NCBI RefSeq assembly: GCF_026241895.1
Contig: NZ_JAPJIV010000026.1
Location: 1-64,000 of the forward strand
Origin: Pseudomonas sp. RIT-562
GTDB taxonomy: Bacteria; Pseudomonadota; Gammaproteobacteria; Pseudomonadales; Pseudomonadaceae
DNA: 64,000 bases
Direction of reading: 5' to 3'
The translations under genes and the position numbers were made by a program. The notes beneath the pieces are model-generated. The model was given only the letters and a program-made list of their open reading frames with translations. It ran no database searches and was not told the origin of the DNA. The stretch's first letter is position 1; the number at the start of each line of letters is the position of its first letter. Shown here piece after piece: positions 25,646-32,200 of this stretch.

Positions 25646-26497
25646 ATGGATCTGCAAAATATTGGCGTGATCGGCGCGGGCACCATGGGCAATGGCATCG
25701 CCCAGGTGTGTGCCCAGGCTGGTTTCAACGTGATCCTGCTGGACATCAGCGAGAGCGCGCTGCAAAAGGCCCTCGCCACGGTGAGCAAGAACCTCGACCG
25801 GCAAGTGGCCAAGGACACGCTGAGCGAAACGCAAAAGCAGGCAACCCTCGCCCGGATCAGCACCAGCACCGACTACAGCAGCCTGCAGGCCGTGCAGCTG
25901 GTGATCGAGGCGGCCACGGAAAATCTCGATCTGAAATTGCGCGTGCTGCAACAGATCGCCGCGCAAGTGGGCAGCGAATGCGTGATCGCCTCCAACACTT
26001 CGTCGCTGTCCATCACCCAACTGGCGGCCAGTGTCAGCCAGCCCGAGCGGTTCATCGGCCTGCACTTCTTCAACCCGGTGCCGGTGATGGGCTTGATCGA
26101 AGTGATCCGCGGCCTGCAAACCAGCGACGCGACCCACGCCCTGGCACTGGAGATGGCGACCACCCTGGGCAAGACCGCGATCACCGCCGGCAACCGTCCG
26201 GGTTTTGTGGTGAACCGGATTCTGGTGCCAATGATCAACGAAGCCATCCTGGTGTTCCAGGAAGGCCTGGCCAGTGTCGAAGACATCGACGCCGGGATGC
26301 GCCTGGGCTGCAACCAACCGATCGGCCCGCTGGCATTGGCTGACCTGATTGGCCTGGACACCGTGCTGGCGATTCTCGAAGCCTTCTACGATGGCTTCAA
26401 CGACAGCAAATACCGCCCCGCTCCACTGCTCAAGGAAATGGTCGCCGCCGGCTACCTGGGACGTAAATCGGGGCGTGGCTTCCATGCCTATGCCTGA
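25646..26497 (+). CDS. hbd: 3-hydroxybutyryl-CoA dehydrogenase (3-hydroxyacyl-CoA dehydrogenase family)
   Basis: A 283-residue NAD-dependent dehydrogenase that oxidises L-3-hydroxyacyl-CoA to 3-ketoacyl-CoA (or the reverse) in the cytoplasm. The Rossmann motif is GVIGAGTMGNGIAQVCAQ. The catalytic region is FIGLHFFNPVPVMGLIEV, with the His-Glu pair expected in this family, and GNRPGFVVNRILVPMINEA follows. The length matches single-domain Hbd/PaaH proteins. The ATG at 25646 has AAGGA upstream. The TetR gene overlaps its 3' end, indicating co-transcription, and an AraC regulator is divergent, so the enzyme sits between two regulators. Confidence 0.92.
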   Translation: MDLQNIGVIGAGTMGNGIAQVCAQAGFNVILLDISESALQKALATVSKNLDRQVAKDTLSETQKQATLARISTSTDYSSLQAVQLVIEAATENLDLKLRVLQQIAAQVGSECVIASNTSSLSITQLAASVSQPERFIGLHFFNPVPVMGLIEVIRGLQTSDATHALALEMATTLGKTAITAGNRPGFVVNRILVPMINEAILVFQEGLASVEDIDAGMRLGCNQPIGPLALADLIGLDTVLAILEAFYDGFNDSKYRPAPLLKEMVAAGYLGRKSGRGFHAYA

Positions 26498-27143
26498 GCG
26501 TTGTTCACGTTTTGCCGAATACCGGGACAAGGTGCTGGAGCTGTTCGCCAGCAAGGGTTTCGGCCAGGTCGGCATGCGTGAACTCGCCACCTGCCTGGGG
26601 CTCGCCCCAGGCTCGCTGTATCACCACTATCCGAGCAAGCAGCACTTGCTCCTCGACCTGATCGAGGAGTTTTACGAAGAACTGCTGGCAACGTTGGGCC
26701 GCATCGAACACAAGGCTCCGGCCAAGCGCGAGCGACTCGCCAGCCTGATTCGCGCCCACCTGAATCTGCACGAAGACATGCCCTGGCATTTCCGCCTGGT
26801 GGAGCGCGACAGCGGTTGCCTGAACGAGGAACAGCAGGCGCGAGTGCGGCATTTGCGCGAGCAGTACGAGCGCAAACTGTTGAAGCTGCTCGGGGTGCGC
26901 TCGCGCTTCAGCGAGCAGGGGCTGCTCGCCGCCGGGCATGCCATCGCCTCGCTGCTCAACAGCGCGCCCAGCTGGTTGACCCACCACCCGCTGGAAGAAA
27001 ACGAACGCGAAGAGCTGCTGGAGAACATGGTCAGTGGCGCCATCGAACGACTGCTGACCCCGCGTCGCTCGAACGAGGCAATAAGCCTGGCTTCTTCCAT
27101 AGAAAAAACATCTAAAAAAACCTCGGCAATCGCCGCGATTTAG
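26484..27143 (+). CDS. TetR-family transcriptional regulator
   Basis: A 219-residue TetR protein. The N-terminal helix-turn-helix is GMRELATCLGLAPGSLYHHY at about residues 28-50, followed by the all-helical ligand domain. The start lies inside the end of the hydroxyacyl-CoA dehydrogenase gene, either ATG 26484 (used here) or ATG 26490, so the two are translationally linked. The ligand domain is unlike the well-known drug-pump repressors. An acyl-CoA ligand would fit the neighbour but is only inferred. The last residues (KTSKKTSAIAAI) look like an unstructured tail. Confidence 0.88.
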   Translation: MPMPERCSRFAEYRDKVLELFASKGFGQVGMRELATCLGLAPGSLYHHYPSKQHLLLDLIEEFYEELLATLGRIEHKAPAKRERLASLIRAHLNLHEDMPWHFRLVERDSGCLNEEQQARVRHLREQYERKLLKLLGVRSRFSEQGLLAAGHAIASLLNSAPSWLTHHPLEENEREELLENMVSGAIERLLTPRRSNEAISLASSIEKTSKKTSAIAAI

Positions 27144-27189
27144 CGCTTTGCTACCCGGGTCAATCTCTTCAATGACCGGGAGCTGAACC

Positions 27190-27603
27190 ATGAAAATCAA
27201 TCCCTATCTCATCTTCAACGGCGACTGCAAAGCCGCTTTCACGTTCTACGCCCAGGCACTGCAAGGCAGCCTCGACGTGATGATGACCTTCGGTGAAAGT
27301 CCCGCCCGCGAACACGTCCCAGCGGACCTGCACAACCTGATCATCCACACCCGGCTATCGGTAGGCGACCAGGCCATCATGGGCTCGGACACCACCCCCG
27401 ATCGCCCCACCGATGACATGGCCGGGTGCTCGATATCGCTGAACGTCGACAGCATTGCCGAGGCCGAGCGGGTGTTCAATGCATTGGCTGAAGATGGCAA
27501 CGTGCAGATGCCGCTGGAAGCGACATTCTGGGCGGCGCGGTTTGGCATGTTGCAGGACCGGTTTGGGGTCGCGTGGATGGTGAATTGCGAAAAGGAGCAG
27601 TGA
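27190..27603 (+). CDS. VOC-superfamily protein (PhnB/YjdN-like)
   Basis: A 137-residue protein of the PhnB/YjdN-like branch of the vicinal-oxygen-chelate superfamily (INPYLIFNGDCKAAFTFYAQ, IIHTRLSVGDQAIMGSDTTP, FWAARFGMLQDRFGVAWMVN). Such proteins bind metals or small ligands and most have no known reaction. GGGAGCTGAACC gives a strong ribosome site before ATG 27190. It is 46 bp after the TetR gene but there is no other sign of an operon. Confidence 0.88.
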   Translation: MKINPYLIFNGDCKAAFTFYAQALQGSLDVMMTFGESPAREHVPADLHNLIIHTRLSVGDQAIMGSDTTPDRPTDDMAGCSISLNVDSIAEAERVFNALAEDGNVQMPLEATFWAARFGMLQDRFGVAWMVNCEKEQ

Positions 27604-27630
27604 TCGGCTGATCGGCTGATTGGCGGCACC

Positions 27631-27724
27631 TTGTGGGAGCAAAGCTTGCTCGCGATGACAGACTCCTATTCAACAATGATGTCGACAGGAATAGCGCCAT
27701 CGCGAGCAAGCTTTGCTCCCACAA
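27631..27724. repeat. inverted repeat, TTGTGGGAGCAAAGCTTGCT class
   Basis: Arms TTGTGGGAGCAAAGCTTGCT...CGCGAT and complement around a roughly 40-bp centre. The same arm sequence (GCGAGCAAGCTTTGCTCCCA) is part of each unit of the 144-bp array at 53707. Confidence 0.85.
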
Positions 27725-27756
27725 TTTCACCTCCAACAGGGGGTAGCTTCACCGCC

Positions 27757-27801
27757 AACAGGTAGGTATTTAACAGGCAGGTATTTAGCAGGTAGATATT
27801 T
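27757..27801. repeat. three 15-bp direct repeats
   Basis: AACAGGTAGGTATTT, AACAGGCAGGTATTT and AGCAGGTAGATATTT in perfect 15-bp register, just downstream of the molybdate-binding gene stop at 27820. No coding role seen. Confidence 0.8.
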
Positions 27802-27819
27802 GGGCCGCGGGAGCCCTCA

Positions 27820-28035
27820 TCAAAGCTTGGCAATCGATACCTCGGTGGATTTAACAAAGGCAATCACCTCACTCCCAACCCGCAACTCCAGGTCCCGCAC
27901 CGAGCGAGTGGTAATCACCGAGGTCACAATCCCGGAGGCGGTCTGCACGTCAATTTCGGAGACCACTTCGCCCTGGACGATTTCCTTGATAACGCCTTTG
28001 AATTGGTTGCGCACGTTGATCGCTTTGATGGTCAT
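27820..28035 (-). CDS. small molybdate-binding protein (Mop/TOBE domain)
   Basis: A 71-residue single TOBE (Mop) domain: IKAINVRNQFKGVIKEIVQG, VVSEIDVQTASGIVTSVITT, VGSEVIAFVKSTEVSI. These proteins form hexamers that store or buffer molybdate in the cytoplasm. The ATG at 28035 was chosen because it starts the domain (MTIKAINV). A longer frame to 28089 adds unrelated residues. No molybdate transporter or molybdoenzyme gene lies nearby. It has the same orientation as, but is probably separate from, the TonB locus starting at 28161. Confidence 0.9.
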   Translation of the reverse strand: MTIKAINVRNQFKGVIKEIVQGEVVSEIDVQTASGIVTSVITTRSVRDLELRVGSEVIAFVKSTEVSIAKL

Positions 28036-28160
28036 GTTAAGGCTTCCTGTCTGAGTCTTGTTGGTTGGCACACATGTGCAGGCCCCCAAAGTGCACTGCG
28101 CGGACCAACATGAAAAGGAATATATAATTATCTATCTATGCCTTTTTAGAATAACGAGAA

Positions 28161-28973
28161 CTACTTGATTCGATAGTGAAATGTATTGCGCACCGCCGGC
28201 ACCGACACCGCCCGGCCATCGATCATCCGCGGCTGATAACGAAAGGTCTCGGCCGCAGCCAGCGAAGGCCGCATGAACATCGGGTGACAGCCATCCAGCA
28301 CTTTCGGGTTCTCGACCTTGCCTTGCGGGTTGACCGTGTACTCCACCGTGCAATCGCCCTGCAGATTCTTGTCCAGCGCACGTTGCGGATAGTCCGGCGC
28401 CTCCTTGCTCAACGGCAGGTACTGGCGACTGTCGACAGCCGCCTGGGCCGCTTGTTGACGAGCGCGTTCGGCACTCAGGCGCGCCTGTTCGGCCTGCTGC
28501 TGGACGAGGCGCTGCTGTTCGGCTTCGCGAGCACGGTTTTGCGACTCCAGGCGCTCACGCTGTTGCTGCGCTTCGAGGTCGCGCTTGTTCTCTTCAACCC
28601 GTTTGCGCGCCAGGGCGGCCTGCTGCAGTTTCTGCGCTTGAACTTGCGGATCAATCGCAGGCTTGACCGGAAGCGGGGCCGGAACCGGGGCCGCGACCAC
28701 CGGTTCAGGTTGAGCCATTGCAGGCGGCGGCTCCGGCGCCGGAGCCTGGGGCGCTGGTGCTTCGGGCGTCGGCGCGAGGATCACCAGTTGGGTGCGCAAA
28801 ACCGCAGGCTGCTCCACCGGCGGACTCTCGACCACCCAGCCGCGCACCAGCAGCGCCAGCACGATCACATGCAGCCCCACGGCGAGGCTTGCGGCCAGGC
28901 CATTGCGCCAGATACCGCTGCGGTCCACAGGCGCGGCGGCCACGTACGGACTGTGCAAGGTCATCGCCGTCAT
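28161..28973 (-). CDS. tonB: TonB-type energy transducer
   Basis: A 270-residue protein with one N-terminal membrane anchor (AASLAVGLHVIVLALLVRGW) and a Pro/Ala-rich periplasm-spanning segment (about 50-115). A long Gln/Arg-rich helix (about 120-190, VQAQKLQQAALARKRVEENK) and the C-terminal TonB domain (VEYTVNPQGKVENPKVLDG, RNTFHYRIK) follow. It carries proton-motive energy from ExbB-ExbD to an outer-membrane receptor. Its ATG overlaps the exbD stop by 4 bp. The setting behind exbB, exbD, a phytase and a TonB-dependent receptor suggests a dedicated transducer for that receptor. Confidence 0.9.
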   Translation of the reverse strand: MTAMTLHSPYVAAAPVDRSGIWRNGLAASLAVGLHVIVLALLVRGWVVESPPVEQPAVLRTQLVILAPTPEAPAPQAPAPEPPPAMAQPEPVVAAPVPAPLPVKPAIDPQVQAQKLQQAALARKRVEENKRDLEAQQQRERLESQNRAREAEQQRLVQQQAEQARLSAERARQQAAQAAVDSRQYLPLSKEAPDYPQRALDKNLQGDCTVEYTVNPQGKVENPKVLDGCHPMFMRPSLAAAETFRYQPRMIDGRAVSVPAVRNTFHYRIK

Positions 28974-29422
28974 TGCGGGGCCTCGGTCACCAGCCCCAGG
29001 TTACTCACGCCACCCTGTTGCAACGCCGCCATCGCCGCAACCACGCTGCCGTAGCCGGCGTCCTTGTCGGCGCGGATGTAGACCTGGGTGTCGCTGCGCT
29101 CGGCGACTACCTGCGCGACCTTGGCCTGCATGTCTTCGAGGGTCACGGCACTGTCGGTCTGGTGGCGGGTGTCGAGCTCGCCGCCAAGGTTCCAGTAGTA
29201 ACCGCCCTCGGCCTTCACCGACAGCGTGAGGATCTGTTGGCGGCTGTCATTGGCCAGTGCTTCGCTGGCGACCTTGGGCAGCTCGATTTTCACTCCCTGG
29301 GTGAGCATGGGCGCGGTGACCATGAAGATCACCAGCAACACCAGCATCACATCGATATACGGCACCACGTTCATCTCGGCCTTGGGTCCGTGTTTGCGTT
29401 GCGGTCTGACCAACATTGTCAC
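28970..29422 (-). CDS. exbD: ExbD/TolR-family biopolymer transport protein
   Basis: A 150-residue protein with a basic N-terminus, one membrane span (VVPYIDVMLVLLVIFMVTAP, with the conserved membrane Asp) and a periplasmic domain (SDTQVYIRADKDAGYGSVVA). It partners ExbB in the proton-driven motor that energises TonB. The MNVVPYIDVMLVLLVIFMVT region is close to TolR, but the operon with TonB and a TonB-dependent receptor favours ExbD. It is 7 bp after exbB and overlaps tonB. Confidence 0.9.
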   Translation of the reverse strand: MTMLVRPQRKHGPKAEMNVVPYIDVMLVLLVIFMVTAPMLTQGVKIELPKVASEALANDSRQQILTLSVKAEGGYYWNLGGELDTRHQTDSAVTLEDMQAKVAQVVAERSDTQVYIRADKDAGYGSVVAAMAALQQGGVSNLGLVTEAPQ

Positions 29423-29429
29423 TCTCCTT

Positions 29430-30140
29430 TCAGGCGGCAGCGGCCAAGTTGATCGGCGCGCCGTGCAGCTTGCGGTGCAGGCGCACTTGCAGTTCGTTGC
29501 CGAAGGCGTAGTAGCGCGTCAGCAAGGTCTGGCTGCGCGAGGAAAAACGGTTGTAGGCGATCACTGCGGGTATCGCCGCAAACAGGCCGATGGCCGTGGC
29601 AATCAACGCTTCGGCGATGCCCGGGGCCACGGTGGACAAGGTTGCCTGCTGCACCTGGGACAATCCGAGGAAGGAATTCATGATCCCCCACACGGTACCG
29701 AACAGGCCGATATACGGGCTCACCGAGCCGACCGTGGCGAGGAACTGCAGGCCTTTTTCCAGGCGCACTTCCTGTTCGCTGATGGCGACATACAGCGCCC
29801 GTTCCACGCCTTCGAGGACCACATCCGCGCCATTGCCCGAGTGCTGGTTGAGGTGATTGAACTCCTGCAGGCCGGCCTGGAAAATCGGCTCGACGCCGCC
29901 TTCACTGTCGGTGTTTTTCGCCGTCTCGCGGTAGAGCGCCACCAAGTCCGGCGTGCCGCGAAAGCGTTGCATGAAACCGTTGAGCTGGCGTTCACGCCGC
30001 TTCAGCACGCTGCCGCGCAGAATGATCAGGTACCAGCTGAGCAACGAGGCCAGCAGCAGGATAAGCATGACCGCCTTGACCAGCAGACTCGCGTCGCTGA
30101 TCAGTCCCCAGATCGTCATGTGTTCGAGTGTGGCGTGCAT
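29430..30140 (-). CDS. exbB: ExbB/TolQ-family proton channel protein
   Basis: A 236-residue inner-membrane protein with three expected spans: SLLVKAVMLILLLASLLSWY, then GSVSPYIGLFGTVWGIMNSF and AEALIATAIGLFAAIPAVIA with the MotA/TolQ/ExbB signature. It is TolQ-like in length and sequence, but it sits directly upstream of exbD and tonB. With ExbD it forms the proton channel for TonB. It follows the phytase gene by 91 bp in the same direction. Confidence 0.9.
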   Translation of the reverse strand: MHATLEHMTIWGLISDASLLVKAVMLILLLASLLSWYLIILRGSVLKRRERQLNGFMQRFRGTPDLVALYRETAKNTDSEGGVEPIFQAGLQEFNHLNQHSGNGADVVLEGVERALYVAISEQEVRLEKGLQFLATVGSVSPYIGLFGTVWGIMNSFLGLSQVQQATLSTVAPGIAEALIATAIGLFAAIPAVIAYNRFSSRSQTLLTRYYAFGNELQVRLHRKLHGAPINLAAAA

Positions 30141-30231
30141 GGTGAAACTCCTTGTCCGGGGCTCGCGGGCCGCCGATGCGCGACGGCCGTTGAGCTATTC
30201 GATGAAAGTCAGATGACAGGGTGATGACGGA

Positions 30232-32139
30232 TCAGGGCAACTTGAGGGCCTTGGTCACCTCGGCCCAGGGCACGAACTTGAAATTCTGGGCTTGCTCGGG
30301 CATGCGTTTGCGGCCGTCCTGCACCACCAGCATGCCCTCGCTCCAGGCCCCGCCAAGGTTGACGGAAGTGACTTCGAGGCCATCGGTTTCCGAAGCGCCA
30401 TCGATACCGAGGGCGGCATTCAAGCCAACCCGAAAGGCGCCACGCGCTGCGAATGGCGGCTGGGCATCGAGCACCAGGTAGCTGTCGTTGCCTTGGCTGG
30501 AGATCACCAGGTAGTCGTTGCCCGCACTTTGATACAGCGCCAGCCCTTCGACATCGGCGTGCAATTGCGGCCCCACCTTGATCACGCTGCTGAGGGTCGC
30601 CGGTTGGTCGGCCCGGGCATCCACCGCCCACACGCCGACATCTTCTTCACCGAGGAACAGCCGCTGGCGCTGATCATCGGCCACGCAGCCTTCGGGCTGG
30701 CTGGCGACCTTGAACTGGCGCACCAGCTCGCCCTGGACCGTGCCGTGCGGGGCGCTCAGGCGGTATTGCATGAAGGTGCCGTCCTTGCCGTTGGCGATGG
30801 CATACAGTTCACCGCTGGCCGGCTGGAACAAGCAGATGCCGTAGATTTCCTTGAGCGGCGTGGCGATTTCCCCGGCTTCACGCAGCTCGCCGCTTTGGCG
30901 ATCGATGCTGAAGAGGCTGAGGCTGTTGTGATCGCGATTGCTCGCTACGGCGAGGTCGACGTTCTGCTGGCCCAGCTTGAAGTTGGGCCGCACATCAACG
31001 TTATTCAGGCGCCCGACCGGCAGCTCCTGGAGCAATTTTCCCTGCAGGTCGTACGCCAGCAGGCCCTGTTTTTTGTTGGTGCCGAGCACCCGACTCAGCT
31101 CGGCTTGCTGCGGATGAATCCAGATCGCCGGATCGTCGGCGGCATCCCCTTGCCGCGCCACTGGAGCAGTCTGGCTGTGGGCCGGCACCGTTGGCAAAAC
31201 CGCAGGCGTGGCGACCGGCGTCGCTTGCCAATCGAGCTCGCCCTGATACAGACGACCATCGTCATCGTCACGCAGCAGTACCTCTAGCCCCTTGGCGGTG
31301 GCGCGCACAGCGAGGTTTTCCGGCTCCTTCAGCCCGGCCAACGGAAGATTGGCCTTGGCCAGCCAGCGCTCGCCCTGCTGCTGATAGAGGTGCAATTGCG
31401 CGGCTTTCGAGTCCAAAGCCACTACGCCTCCGGGTATCAGGGCCATGGCGCCAGCGCTGTGCTTGATCTCGCCGAAAGGCTCGCGCAGGGCGATCGGTAC
31501 GCGGGTCACGTCGGCTTCGGGATGTGCCGGATAAGCCCACCAGCCGACGTTCTCCTCGTTGACCACCAACTGCTGGGCGCCATCGTCGACCCGGCAGTCC
31601 GTTGCCGAAGGTGGCAGCGGCAGGCCGCGCACCCGTTGCGGCTGGGCTTCGAGATGAGCGTCGGTGCCGACCAGCCACTGCTCGCCCTTGCCCTCCTCGC
31701 CGACCAGGAACAGGAACAGGTTGCTGGCCTCATCGCGGTACAGGCACACACCGTTTACCGGGTAATCGCGCGTCGGCAGATAGACCGGCTGGCCCCAGCT
31801 GCGTTTCTCCGCATCAAGGCTGACCAGCATCGCCTGCTGCCGTGCAGTGTCGAGGCTCGCCACCAGCACCTGAGCCCCCAGGGTACGGCTGTCCACGCCA
31901 CTGAACGAGCCCGGCAGGCGCGCCAGTTCCGCGCCCTTGGGGTCGAGCAACAGCAAGCCATCGCGCTGGCTGGCGGCCAGGCGTCCGGCGCCGGTCGGCA
32001 GGTAAGCCACAGCGTCGACCTTGAGGTTCGGCGCCCAGGGCGTGAGTGTCAGGTTGACTGCGGCGGCCATGGCCTGGCTGGCGCTCAGGCTGATCAATGC
32101 GGCGAGCAGGCAACGGGTGGGTGAAAACAAAATGCTCAT
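30232..32139 (-). CDS. beta-propeller phytase with two tandem propeller-like domains
   Basis: A 635-residue exported protein with signal peptide (LLAALISLSASQAMA). The C-terminal half, from about residue 335, is a full 3-phytase beta-propeller with the typical calcium-phosphate site motif DDPAIWIHP, then GTNKKQGLLAYDLQGKLLQE, NNVDVRPNF and ETDGLEVTSVNLGG. The N-terminal half (about 30-320) has propeller-like blades but no DDPAIW motif, as in dual-domain phytases. It should release phosphate from phytate in the periplasm or outside the cell. The ATG at 32139 begins the signal peptide. It is 61 bp after the TonB-dependent receptor gene in the same operon. Confidence 0.92.
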   Translation of the reverse strand: MSILFSPTRCLLAALISLSASQAMAAAVNLTLTPWAPNLKVDAVAYLPTGAGRLAASQRDGLLLLDPKGAELARLPGSFSGVDSRTLGAQVLVASLDTARQQAMLVSLDAEKRSWGQPVYLPTRDYPVNGVCLYRDEASNLFLFLVGEEGKGEQWLVGTDAHLEAQPQRVRGLPLPPSATDCRVDDGAQQLVVNEENVGWWAYPAHPEADVTRVPIALREPFGEIKHSAGAMALIPGGVVALDSKAAQLHLYQQQGERWLAKANLPLAGLKEPENLAVRATAKGLEVLLRDDDDGRLYQGELDWQATPVATPAVLPTVPAHSQTAPVARQGDAADDPAIWIHPQQAELSRVLGTNKKQGLLAYDLQGKLLQELPVGRLNNVDVRPNFKLGQQNVDLAVASNRDHNSLSLFSIDRQSGELREAGEIATPLKEIYGICLFQPASGELYAIANGKDGTFMQYRLSAPHGTVQGELVRQFKVASQPEGCVADDQRQRLFLGEEDVGVWAVDARADQPATLSSVIKVGPQLHADVEGLALYQSAGNDYLVISSQGNDSYLVLDAQPPFAARGAFRVGLNAALGIDGASETDGLEVTSVNLGGAWSEGMLVVQDGRKRMPEQAQNFKFVPWAEVTKALKLP

Positions 32140-32200
32140 GAACAGGCAAATTCCTTGTCGTGCGTGCAACCGGTCGGCAGCCGCGGCTGCCATGCCGGGC

